DNA of 64,000 nt from Candidatus Dechloromonas phosphorivorans (GTDB lineage Bacteria > Pseudomonadota > Gammaproteobacteria > Burkholderiales > Rhodocyclaceae), in assembly GCA_016721185.1 (NCBI GenBank), contig JADKIP010000016.1, forward strand, positions 124,001 through 188,000, read 5' to 3'. A program made the position numbers and the translations under genes. The notes below the pieces were generated by a model. That model made no database searches, was not told the DNA's origin, and was given only the letters and a program-made list of their open reading frames with translations. This document shows positions 20,113 through 28,406 of this stretch, one piece after another; position 1 is the first letter of the stretch; every line of letters begins with the position of its first letter.

Positions 20113-20672
20113 AGCCTTATACCTTTAGCCGACAGGGCGGCAGCCAGTGCGTGGGTGGCGCGCGAGCAATGGGTTTTAACGCTGCCTTCCGAGCAGCCCA
20201 TTGCCTCTGCTGTTTCAGCGACATCCATGTCTTCCCAATAACGCATGAGAAAGGCTTCTCGTTGACGCAAGGGTAATTTTTTTATTTCAGCATCAATGAG
20301 ATTCAGGGTTTGGGCTTGGAGTAGCTTGCTTTCTGGCGTTATCGGGCCAGCATCATTTTCATCGGCGGCTAAGGTCTCAAGCGGATCGTAGTCGTCATCG
20401 TCATCCGACGAAAATGCAGATAGCAGCGTTGTCCACATCGAGCGTACCTTGCTGCGTCGATAGTAGTCGCGGATGGTGTTTTGAAGAATGCGCTGGAAGA
20501 GCATCGGAAACTCTTCTTCCGGACGGTCGCCGTACTTCTCGGCAAGCTTGAGCATGGCGTCCTGAACGATATCCAGCGCTGACTCTTCTTGGTGAACGGC
20601 AAACATGGCTTGTTTGAATGCACGCCGCTCAACGGATTCGAGAAAGCTGGATAGTTGTTGGGGTGAAGCCAG
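20109..20672 (-). CDS. ECF-type RNA polymerase sigma factor, probable CTG start
   Basis: A protein of about 187 residues. Region 2 is seen as ESALDIVQDAMLKLAEKYGD with FQRILQNTIRDYYRR; region 4 as LPLRQREAFLMRYWEDMDVAETAEAMGCSEGSVKTHCSRATHAL. The first ATG in frame (20606) would delete the conserved helix LSSFLESVERRAFKQA that normally opens region 2. The frame continues upstream to CTG 20672 (LASPQQ), preceded six bases away by GGAAGAG, with no ATG, GTG or TTG available. A CTG start is therefore preferred. The gene diverges from ilvB and heads a four-gene operon with DUF3619, DUF3106 and RDD genes. Confidence 0.85.
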   Translation of the reverse strand: MASPQQLSSFLESVERRAFKQAMFAVHQEESALDIVQDAMLKLAEKYGDRPEEEFPMLFQRILQNTIRDYYRRSKVRSMWTTLLSAFSSDDDDDYDPLETLAADENDAGPITPESKLLQAQTLNLIDAEIKKLPLRQREAFLMRYWEDMDVAETAEAMGCSEGSVKTHCSRATHALAAALSAKGIRL

Positions 20673-20790
20673 GGTAGTCTCTTCCAGTAAAAACCTTGAA
20701 CATTATAGGGTCGTGTCAGGAAACCTTGACCGAAAAGAGTCGGTCGATTAAGGTAACGCCCCTTCCGTAACAGCTTTTTTGGGCTCAAGA

Positions 20791-22491
20791 ATGATGATCA
20801 GCGGTGCAGAAATTGTAATCAGGTGCCTGCAAGAAGAAAAGGTGGATTGTGTATTCGGTTACCCGGGTGGGTCCGTTCTTCACATCTATGATGCACTTTT
20901 CAAGCAGGATCAGGTAAAGCACGTTCTTGTGCGCCATGAGCAGGCCGCTGTTCACGCGGCAGACGCCTATTCGCGTTCGTCGCAAAGGGTCGGCGTTGCT
21001 TTGGTTACCTCCGGTCCTGGCGTGACCAATACGGTTACCGGTATCGCCACCGCCTACATGGATTCGATTCCGATGGTTGTGCTCACCGGTCAGGTGCCAA
21101 CGCATTACATCGGGCAGGATGCATTCCAGGAATGTGACACCGTCGGGATTACTCGTCCGTGTGTAAAACATAATTTCCTGGTCAAGGACGTCAAGGATTT
21201 GGCTGTCACGATCAAGAAAGCCTTCCACATTGCATCCACTGGTCGTCCGGGGCCTGTCGTCGTCGATATTCCCAAGGATATTACGGCCCAGATGTGCGAA
21301 TTTGAATACCCGAAATCGATTCATCTGCGCTCATACAACCCGGTTGTCAAAGGCCATCTTGGCCAGATCAAGCGGGCTGTACAGATTTTGCAAGAAGCCA
21401 AACGCCCGATTATTTATGCCGGTGGCGGGGCTATTCTGTCTGATGCGGCAGAAAAGTTGACCTTGCTGGCCCGGAAACTGAATTTCCCTGTCACAAATAC
21501 CCTGATGGGCTTGGGAAGCTATCCCGCGACCGACAAGCAATTTGTTGGCATGTTGGGGATGCATGGAACTTTCGAAGCCAACAACGCGATGCACTATTCC
21601 GATGTGATTTTGGCGGTTGGCGCACGCTTTGATGACCGCGTGATTGGAAACCCGGAACATTTTGGTGAAGAAAAGCGTCGTGTCATTCATATCGACATCG
21701 ACCCTTCATCAATTTCCAAGCGGGTCAAGGTAGATGTGCCGATCGTGGGCAATATTGTTGATGTGCTTGATGAATTGCTCAAGCTAATGGACGGTAACTT
21801 CAAGACTGATCCGGATTTGGCGAATTGGTGGAAGCAGATCGACGAATGGCGCGGCCGCGACTCATTGCGTTACAAGCAGGCCGAATACATCATGCCGCAG
21901 TTCGTGATCGAGAAGCTCTATGAAGTTACTGGTGGTGACGCCTTCATTACGTCAGACGTCGGCCAGCATCAAATGTTTGCTGCCCAGTATTACAAATTTG
22001 ACAAGCCTCGCCGTTGGATCAACTCCGGTGGCTTGGGTACCATGGGTGTTGGCCTTCCTTACGGCATGGGTGTTCTGATGGCCAATCCGGGGGCGCAAGT
22101 GGCTTGCGTCACGGGTGAGGGTTCAATTCAGATGTGTATTCAAGAATTGTCCACGTGCAAACAATATGGCTTGCCGATCAAAATCATCAATTTGAATAAT
22201 GGCATGCTGGGTATGGTCCGTCAGTGGCAGGAGATGTTTTATTCCAGCCGCTACTCGGAATCCTACGTCACTTCGCTGCCTGATTTCGTCAAGCTTGCGG
22301 AAGCGTATGGCCACGTTGGGATGAAGATCGAGAAGCCGGAAGATGTTGAACCTGCGTTGCGCAAGGCATTTACCGAACACAAGAACGATCTTGTGTTTAT
22401 GGACTTCATCATTGACCCGGTTGCCAACGTGTTCCCAATGGTGTCAGCCGGCAAAGGGTTGACTGAAATGATCCTTGCTGAAGATCTGTAA
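20791..22491 (+). CDS. ilvB: Acetolactate synthase, large (catalytic) subunit
   Basis: A protein of 566 residues (ilvI-like). It is the thiamine-diphosphate enzyme that condenses pyruvate with pyruvate or 2-oxobutyrate, the first common step of valine, leucine and isoleucine synthesis. Visible landmarks are VFGYPGGSVLHIYDAL, the catalytic glutamate in LVRHEQAAVHAADAYSR, the GPGVTNTVTGIATAYMDS stretch, and the ThDP motif starting GEGSIQMCIQEL and ending NNGMLGMVRQWQ. The start at ATG 20791 is preferred, with an ATG at 20794 and a TTG at 20779 as alternatives. It is followed by ilvN after 18 bases. Confidence 0.95.
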   Translation: MMISGAEIVIRCLQEEKVDCVFGYPGGSVLHIYDALFKQDQVKHVLVRHEQAAVHAADAYSRSSQRVGVALVTSGPGVTNTVTGIATAYMDSIPMVVLTGQVPTHYIGQDAFQECDTVGITRPCVKHNFLVKDVKDLAVTIKKAFHIASTGRPGPVVVDIPKDITAQMCEFEYPKSIHLRSYNPVVKGHLGQIKRAVQILQEAKRPIIYAGGGAILSDAAEKLTLLARKLNFPVTNTLMGLGSYPATDKQFVGMLGMHGTFEANNAMHYSDVILAVGARFDDRVIGNPEHFGEEKRRVIHIDIDPSSISKRVKVDVPIVGNIVDVLDELLKLMDGNFKTDPDLANWWKQIDEWRGRDSLRYKQAEYIMPQFVIEKLYEVTGGDAFITSDVGQHQMFAAQYYKFDKPRRWINSGGLGTMGVGLPYGMGVLMANPGAQVACVTGEGSIQMCIQELSTCKQYGLPIKIINLNNGMLGMVRQWQEMFYSSRYSESYVTSLPDFVKLAEAYGHVGMKIEKPEDVEPALRKAFTEHKNDLVFMDFIIDPVANVFPMVSAGKGLTEMILAEDL

Positions 22492-22509
22492 GCGAGGAAG
22501 GACAAGACA

Positions 22510-23001
22510 ATGCGACATATCATTTCCATCCTGATCGAAAACGAATCAGGTGCTCTTTCTCGCGTTGCCGGGCTGTTCTCGGCACGCGGCTATAATATTG
22601 AATCGTTAACCGTGGCGCCGACGGAAGATCCCTCGTTGTCGCGGATGACCATCCTGACCCGAGGCTCCGACGAGGTGCTCGAACAGATCACAAAACAGCT
22701 CAACAAGCTGATTGATGTGGTCAAGGTGGTTGATCTCTCTCAGGCGGCTCACGTTGAACGTGAGTTAATGCTGATCAAGGTTCGTGCTACCGGCAAGGAT
22801 CGTGAAGAGATGAAGCGTATGGCCGATATTTTCCGTGGCCGTATTATCGATGTCACGGAATCGACCTATGTAATCGAGTTGACCGGCGCAAGCTCCAAGC
22901 TCGACTCGTTTATTGCCGCAATTGATGCCGGCCTGATTCTCGAAACCGTTCGTACCGGTGTCTGTGGCATCGGTCGCGGCGATCGCATTCTTAAAATCTA
23001 A
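22510..23001 (+). CDS. ilvN: Acetolactate synthase, small (regulatory) subunit
   Basis: A protein of 163 residues (ilvH-like). The N-terminal ACT domain opens with MRHIISILIENESGALSRVAGLFSARGYNIESLTV, the classic valine-binding regulatory start. The C-terminal domain (ELMLIKV, DIFRGRIIDVTESTYVIELTG) activates the large subunit. Length and sequence are normal for the family, and AGGAAGG precedes the start. Cotranscribed with ilvB and ilvC. Confidence 0.95.
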   Translation: MRHIISILIENESGALSRVAGLFSARGYNIESLTVAPTEDPSLSRMTILTRGSDEVLEQITKQLNKLIDVVKVVDLSQAAHVERELMLIKVRATGKDREEMKRMADIFRGRIIDVTESTYVIELTGASSKLDSFIAAIDAGLILETVRTGVCGIGRGDRILKI

Positions 23002-23025
23002 CTATCTGTACAAAAAGAGGATTCC

Positions 23026-24042
23026 ATGAAAGTTTATTACGACAAAGACGCCGACCTATCCCTCATCAAGGGCAAGAAAGTCACCATCGTTGGTTATGGC
23101 TCACAGGGCCATGCCCACGCCCAGAACCTGAAAGACTCCGGCGTTGAAGTCACCGTTGGTCTGCGCAAGGATGGCGCTTCCTGGAAGAAGGCTGAAGCTG
23201 CAGGTCACAAGGTCAAGGAAGTCGCTGAAGCGGTCAAGAAGGCTGACGTCGTGATGATTCTGTTGCCGGACGAGTCGCAGCCTGACGTATACAAGAATGA
23301 CATTGCACCGAACATGAAAAAGGGCGCTACCCTGGCTTTTGCACATGGTTTCAACGTGCATTACAACCAGATTATCCCGCGCGAAGATATCGACGTGATC
23401 ATGGTCGCCCCCAAGGGCCCCGGCCATACGGTTCGCTCTGAATACCTCAAGGGTGGCGGTGTGCCTTCCCTGATCGCTATCTATCAGGACAAGTCTGGCA
23501 AAGCCAAGGATGTTGCACTTTCTTACGCAGCGGCTAACGGCGGTACCAAGGGCGGCGTTATTGAAACCAATTTCCGCGAAGAAACCGAGACCGACCTGTT
23601 CGGCGAGCAGGCTGTTCTGTGTGGTGGCGCTGTTGAATTGGTCAAGATGGGTTTTGAAACCTTGACCGAAGCGGGTTACGCGCCAGAGATGGCATATTTC
23701 GAGTGCTTGCACGAACTGAAACTGATTGTTGACCTGATGTATGAAGGCGGCATTGCCAACATGAATTACTCGATCTCCAATAATGCGGAGTATGGCGAGT
23801 ATGTCACCGGTCAGGAAGTTATTAATGAGCAGTCTCGTGCTGCTATGCGCAATGCATTGAAGCGCATTCAGACTGGCGAGTATGCCAAGATGTTCATTCA
23901 GGAAGGCAAGACCAACTATCCATCAATGACTGCTCGTCGTCGTCTGAATGCGGTGCATCCAATTGAGACCGTCGGTGGTCAGTTGCGTGACATGATGCCG
24001 TGGATCAAGAAGAACAAGCTGGTTGATCAGTCCAAGAACTAA
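23026..24042 (+). CDS. ilvC: Ketol-acid reductoisomerase
   Basis: A class I enzyme of 338 residues that isomerises and reduces acetolactate to dihydroxyisovalerate using NADPH and magnesium. The NADPH-binding loop is VGYGSQGHAHAQNLKDSG with VGLRKDGASW following. The metal and substrate domain shows ETDLFGEQAVLCGG and ECLHELKLIVDL, and the end motif is NYSISNNAEYGEY. An AGAGGA ribosome binding site precedes ATG 23026. A terminator follows at 24139, so this probably ends the ilvBN-ilvC transcript. Confidence 0.96.
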   Translation: MKVYYDKDADLSLIKGKKVTIVGYGSQGHAHAQNLKDSGVEVTVGLRKDGASWKKAEAAGHKVKEVAEAVKKADVVMILLPDESQPDVYKNDIAPNMKKGATLAFAHGFNVHYNQIIPREDIDVIMVAPKGPGHTVRSEYLKGGGVPSLIAIYQDKSGKAKDVALSYAAANGGTKGGVIETNFREETETDLFGEQAVLCGGAVELVKMGFETLTEAGYAPEMAYFECLHELKLIVDLMYEGGIANMNYSISNNAEYGEYVTGQEVINEQSRAAMRNALKRIQTGEYAKMFIQEGKTNYPSMTARRRLNAVHPIETVGGQLRDMMPWIKKNKLVDQSKN

Positions 24043-24138
24043 TTGGTAATTACTGGTTTGATGGCGTGTTGATGCTTGGTCTTTGAGTACTGAGGTACTG
24101 AAGCTTCCCAAGCAGTCTGCTAGCTCCGTCTTCGCCTT

Positions 24139-24171
24139 GGGCGGTGCAGAATAATCCTGCATCGCCCTTTT
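24139..24171 (+). terminator. Rho-independent terminator after ilvC
   Basis: GGGCGGTGCAG and CTGCATCGCCC form a near-perfect stem with a seven-base loop, followed by TTTTC. It separates the ilv genes from pssA. Confidence 0.75.
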
Positions 24172-24242
24172 CGCTTCTGGAATTTGCCGCTAGCGAAAAG
24201 GTGTATCCTTTCCCGACCTATTTCGCTGGATCCCCGCAATCA

Positions 24243-24995
24243 ATGACTGAACGCAAGCCTCGCAAAGCGCTGTTTAATCCTGAAATCAAGCGGCGCGGTA
24301 TCTATGTGCTGCCGAACCTGTTCACCACTGCGGCACTTTTTGCTGGCTTTTTCGCCATCGTTCAGGCCATGCAGGGTGATTTTGAGCGAGCAGCGATGGC
24401 GATTTTTATCGCAATGGTGCTGGATGGTCTGGATGGTCGGGTAGCGCGAATGACCAATACTCAGTCGGCTTTCGGCGCAGAGTACGATTCGTTGTCGGAT
24501 ATGGTCAGTTTCGGTGCCGCACCCGCACTGGTCATCTACGAATGGGCGCTACGAGATTTGGGAAGGCTTGGCTGGATTGCGGCATTTATATACTGCGCTG
24601 GTGCAGCCTTGCGTTTGGCGCGATTCAATACCACGCTCGAAGTGACGGATAAACGCTATTTCCAAGGCTTGCCGTCACCGGCTGCCGCTGCCTTGGTCGC
24701 TGGTCTGGTCTGGGTCATGATCGTGTCCGGTGTCGCGGGTCCGGATATTCGTTGGCTGGCCTGTGGCTTGACGATCTTTGCCGGTGTGACGATGGTTTCC
24801 AATATTCGCTATTACAGTTTTAAGGATATCAACCTGCGCAAGAGCGTCCCGTTTTTTGTGATTGCGGCAATAGTGCTTGGCTTTGCGCTGGTTTCGATCA
24901 GCCCTGAAATGACACTATTCGGGTTCTTTCTTCTTTACGGTTTGTCCGGTTATGTGCAGGCTGCAATCGGCTTTATGAAACGTAAGCCGCTGTGA
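24243..24995 (+). CDS. pssA: CDP-diacylglycerol-serine O-phosphatidyltransferase
   Basis: A protein of 250 residues that makes phosphatidylserine from CDP-diacylglycerol and serine at the inner membrane, the first step to phosphatidylethanolamine. The CDP-alcohol phosphotransferase signature is complete: DGLDGRVARM, then G..YDSLSD. The N-terminal RRGIYVLPNLFTTAALFAGFFAI and about seven further hydrophobic helices fit the family. The start is taken at ATG 24243; upstream in-frame codons have no family support. The decarboxylase gene psd, often its neighbour in related bacteria, is not here. Confidence 0.9.
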   Translation: MTERKPRKALFNPEIKRRGIYVLPNLFTTAALFAGFFAIVQAMQGDFERAAMAIFIAMVLDGLDGRVARMTNTQSAFGAEYDSLSDMVSFGAAPALVIYEWALRDLGRLGWIAAFIYCAGAALRLARFNTTLEVTDKRYFQGLPSPAAAALVAGLVWVMIVSGVAGPDIRWLACGLTIFAGVTMVSNIRYYSFKDINLRKSVPFFVIAAIVLGFALVSISPEMTLFGFFLLYGLSGYVQAAIGFMKRKPL

Positions 24996-25011
24996 CGGTT
25001 CGGAGCTAACA

Positions 25012-26553
25012 ATGAAACAACACTTGATCATTTTCGACACCACGTTACGCGACGGTGAGCAGAGCCCTGGTGCTTCCATGACCAAGGAAGAGAAAATTCG
25101 GGTTGCCCGGCAACTCGAAAAGATGCGCGTTGATGTGATTGAAGCGGGGTTTGCCGCAGCTTCCCCTGGTGATTTTGATGCCATTTTTTCGATCGCCCAG
25201 ACCATCAAGGATTCAACGATTTGTTCCTTGGCGCGTGCGAACGAAAACGATATTCGCCGCTCCGGTGAAGCAATCAAGCCGGCGAAGTCGGGTCGCATTC
25301 ACACATTTATTGCCACTTCACCCATTCACATGGAAAAGAAGCTGCGCATGACACCGGATCAAGTGGTTGAACAAGCAGTCAAGTCGATTGCCTGGGCCCG
25401 TGAATATACCGATGACGTAGAGTTTTCAGCAGAGGATGCTGGCCGTTCAGACATTGATTTTCTCTGCCGTATTTTTGATGAGGTTATCAAGGCAGGGGCA
25501 ACGACAATTAATGTTCCGGATACCGTGGGCTACAACATACCCAACCAGTACGCCGAAACGATTCGCCAGCTTATTGAGCGTGTGCCGAATGCCGACAAGG
25601 TGGTGTGGTCTGTGCACTGCCACAATGATCTGGGCCTGGCTGTCGCCAATTCACTGGCCGCAGTATTGGCCGGAGCACGGCAGGTTGAGTGCACTGTCAA
25701 CGGTCTTGGTGAGCGCGCTGGCAACGCTGCCCTGGAAGAGGTCGTGATGGCGGTGCGCACGCGTAGCGATGTGTTTCCGGTTGAAACCAGAATCGATGCC
25801 ACACAAATTGTTTCTGCTTCCAAGCTGGTTTCGCAGATTACCGGCTACCCGGTGCAGCCAAACAAGGCAGTGGTCGGCGCGAATGCTTTTGCCCATGAAT
25901 CCGGGATTCATCAGGACGGCGTTCTGAAGCACCGCGAAACTTACGAGATCATGCGGGCGCAGGATGTGGGTTGGACCCAGAACAAGCTTGTTCTGGGCAA
26001 ACACTCCGGGCGCAATGCATTTAAAAGCCGTTTGCTTGAGCTGGGAATAGAGCTTGCCAGTGATGAGGCGGTAAATGGTGCCTTTGCTCGTTTCAAGGAG
26101 TTGGCAGATCGCAAACACGAGATTTTTGACGAAGACTTGCACGCCTTGGTTTCTGACGAAGTCGTGACGCCGGATCAGGAATATTACAAACTGGTTTATT
26201 CAAATGTTTGTTCCGAAACCGGTGAAATGCCGCACGCCAAAGTTATTCTCAGTGTTGGCGGGGTTGAGCAAAAAGGCGAGGCAGGTGGTGGTGGCCCGGT
26301 CGACGCGACTTACAAGGCGATCGAGAGCATTGTCGGTAGCGGTGCTGAACTCATGCTCTATTCGGTCAATGCCATCACGACAGGTACCGATGCGCAGGGG
26401 GAGGTAACGACACGCCTAGCCAAGGGAGGGCGCATCGTCAACGGCAATGGCGCCGATACCGACATCGTGATTGCCTCGGCGCGTTCATACCTTAATGCGT
26501 TGAACAAGTTGCATTCGACGCTGGATAAGGTGCGAGCACAGGGCGATATCTAA
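25012..26553 (+). CDS. leuA: 2-isopropylmalate synthase
   Basis: A protein of 513 residues that condenses acetyl-CoA with 2-oxoisovalerate to open leucine synthesis. The catalytic TIM barrel begins FDTTLRDGEQSPGASMT and includes VHCHNDLGLAVANSLAAV, with the metal ligands HCHND, and ESGIHQDGVLKHRETYEI. The C-terminal regulatory domain (about residues 390-510) gives leucine feedback control. It follows pssA by 16 bases, and its location close to ilvBNC keeps leucine and valine synthesis together. Confidence 0.95.
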   Translation: MKQHLIIFDTTLRDGEQSPGASMTKEEKIRVARQLEKMRVDVIEAGFAAASPGDFDAIFSIAQTIKDSTICSLARANENDIRRSGEAIKPAKSGRIHTFIATSPIHMEKKLRMTPDQVVEQAVKSIAWAREYTDDVEFSAEDAGRSDIDFLCRIFDEVIKAGATTINVPDTVGYNIPNQYAETIRQLIERVPNADKVVWSVHCHNDLGLAVANSLAAVLAGARQVECTVNGLGERAGNAALEEVVMAVRTRSDVFPVETRIDATQIVSASKLVSQITGYPVQPNKAVVGANAFAHESGIHQDGVLKHRETYEIMRAQDVGWTQNKLVLGKHSGRNAFKSRLLELGIELASDEAVNGAFARFKELADRKHEIFDEDLHALVSDEVVTPDQEYYKLVYSNVCSETGEMPHAKVILSVGGVEQKGEAGGGGPVDATYKAIESIVGSGAELMLYSVNAITTGTDAQGEVTTRLAKGGRIVNGNGADTDIVIASARSYLNALNKLHSTLDKVRAQGDI

Positions 26554-26583
26554 GACAGACTTACGCCTCATCGAAAGGTCGCC

Positions 26584-26964
26584 TCAGCTTGGCTGGGCCG
26601 ACTTTTCTGTTTGTGGTGCGCGCGTCGCCCGGATGTAAAGTATCGTTGTCACAAAGATAATGGCGGCAAGCAATGTTTCGGCCATCGCCAGCCATTGCGA
26701 CATGCCGACATCGCTGGTGGCGCGCAGCGCGCCCTCAAGCAGATAGAACTGGATAAATAGCGACAACCATTTATAGGTGTAGCGTTTGCCGCGGAAGATG
26801 CCGAACAGCGGGGGCAACAAAAATACGGCTTTCAGTATCAGCCAGGAACCGCCCGGCCGTAACGGAGCCAGCCAGCCTTCCCAAACGAGACAGAGCGCAA
26901 TCAGGGCAACGAGGCTGACGCTGGCAATCAATTGATATCGGGTGGCGGTCAATGCTACGGTCAA
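26584..26964 (-). CDS. DUF2069 family membrane protein
   Basis: A protein of 126 residues with four hydrophobic helices and a conserved core KAVFLLPPLFGIFRGKRYTYKWLSLFIQFYLLEG, which marks DUF2069. The function is unknown. Its start overlaps the stop of wrbA by four bases; in many proteobacteria DUF2069 genes sit behind wrbA in the same order. Confidence 0.85.
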   Translation of the reverse strand: MTVALTATRYQLIASVSLVALIALCLVWEGWLAPLRPGGSWLILKAVFLLPPLFGIFRGKRYTYKWLSLFIQFYLLEGALRATSDVGMSQWLAMAETLLAAIIFVTTILYIRATRAPQTEKSAQPS

Positions 26965-27551
26965 CTCAGTTTTTTGACGAGATTTGCCAAGCGTTGCCCT
27001 TGGTTGAAGGCGAGCCGGCTTTCGGATTCCGAAAGGACAGGATTGCCACTGCCCCCTGAAATATGGCTGGGGCCATAAGGTGTGCCGCCTGTGCTCGTTG
27101 TGCTCAAGTCAGTCTCGGTGTAAGGCAGGCCGATTAGCAGCATGCCGTGGTGAAGCAGTGGCAGCATCATGGAGATAAGTGTCGTTTCGTTACCGCCATG
27201 CTGGCTGCCGCTTGCCGTAAATACGCAGGCCGGCTTGCCGACCAGCGTACCGTTTTGCCATGCGGCGACGGTGCCATCCCAAAAGTACTTCATTGGTGCG
27301 GCCATGTTGCCGAAGCGAACCGGGCTGCCAAGCGCCAGGCCGGCACATTCTTCGAGATCTATAACCTCGACATAGGGTGCGCCATTGGTTGGCACCGTGG
27401 CTTCGCTAGCCTCGCAAACCGTTGAGACTTTTGGCACTGTACGCAGCCTTGCCTGCATGCCGGGAACGGATTCAACGCCCCGCGCAACCCGTTCAGCAAG
27501 AGCACGAACGGATCCTCGGTGGCTGTAGTAAAGAATTAGTATCTCAGACAT
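26961..27551 (-). CDS. wrbA: NAD(P)H:quinone oxidoreductase, WrbA type
   Basis: A flavodoxin-fold enzyme of 196 residues that reduces quinones with two electrons and protects against redox cycling. The FMN phosphate loop ILYYSHRGSVRALAERVARG opens the protein. LALGSPVRFGNMAAPMKYFWD and FTASGSQHGGNETT supply flavin contacts. The start is ATG 27551, and an in-frame TTG at 27557 is less likely. It is divergent from the YihY-type gene with only 21 bases between start codons, so their promoters must overlap or lie inside the genes. Confidence 0.9.
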   Translation of the reverse strand: MSEILILYYSHRGSVRALAERVARGVESVPGMQARLRTVPKVSTVCEASEATVPTNGAPYVEVIDLEECAGLALGSPVRFGNMAAPMKYFWDGTVAAWQNGTLVGKPACVFTASGSQHGGNETTLISMMLPLLHHGMLLIGLPYTETDLSTTSTGGTPYGPSHISGGSGNPVLSESESRLAFNQGQRLANLVKKLS

Positions 27552-27572
27552 AGTCAACTATTATACGGCCCC

Positions 27573-28406
27573 ATGCTTACGCAATCCCGAAATCATCGCA
27601 GTCGTGACCGGGCACGAGGAACGGGAAATATTTTCCGGCGTTTCTTGAGCGAGAACATGATGCTGACCAGTGCCGCACTGGCGTTCACAACGCTAATGGC
27701 GCTGGTGCCCTTGGTCACATTAGTGTTGTCGATAGCGGGTGCGCTTCCCTATCTTGACTTGTTGATTTCGCGCCTTGATTTATTATTCAGGGATAGCCTG
27801 TTGCCGACGGGGGCGGCGGGAACGATCGCCGGGAATATCGGCCGCTTTTCGCATAAGGCGCAGCAGTTGACCGTGGCAGGTATCGCCGTGCTGAGCGTGA
27901 CCGCTTTTTTACTGATGAATACGATTGAACGGGCTTTCAATCACCTATGGCAGGTTAAACCTCGCCCTATGCTGACGCGCTTGCGTCTTTATGCCTTTGC
28001 AATGGTGGTTTGGCCATTTATTCTCGGCGCAATAGCTGCCGCGATGTCTTTGGCGGTCAGCGTCTCACTGGGTTTGTTTGACGAGCCAGCATGGTTCCGC
28101 CAGGGCTTGCTCAAAACTGTTTCGATGGTTTTGTTGGCGCTGTTTTTTTCCTTCATTTACTACGCAGTACCCAATGCTCGCGTGCAACGTCGGGCTGCGA
28201 TCGTTGCGGGCATTTTTGCTGCACTAGTTTTTTCGGCGATGCAGAAGGTTTTTGAGCTTTATTTGGTGAGTTCTGCGATGTTGAAAAGCATCTACGGTGC
28301 ATTCGCCATATTCCCGGTCTTCCTGGTCTGGTTGCACCTGTCGTGGGCTGTTGTATTGTTTGGCGGGTTGATTGCCGCCAGCTTTAATCGTCCCGCAGCA
28401 AGCTGA
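27573..28406 (+). CDS. YihY/BrkB-family membrane protein
   Basis: A protein of 277 residues with six hydrophobic helices and the family core ALAFTTLMALVPLVTLVL, AFNHLWQV and FPVFLVWLHLSWAVVLFGGLIAA. The family was once misnamed RNase BN; the true role is unclear and may be transport. Its 3' end overlaps the 3' end of the leftward PilZ-like gene by 23 bases. Confidence 0.85.
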   Translation: MLTQSRNHRSRDRARGTGNIFRRFLSENMMLTSAALAFTTLMALVPLVTLVLSIAGALPYLDLLISRLDLLFRDSLLPTGAAGTIAGNIGRFSHKAQQLTVAGIAVLSVTAFLLMNTIERAFNHLWQVKPRPMLTRLRLYAFAMVVWPFILGAIAAAMSLAVSVSLGLFDEPAWFRQGLLKTVSMVLLALFFSFIYYAVPNARVQRRAAIVAGIFAALVFSAMQKVFELYLVSSAMLKSIYGAFAIFPVFLVWLHLSWAVVLFGGLIAASFNRPAAS

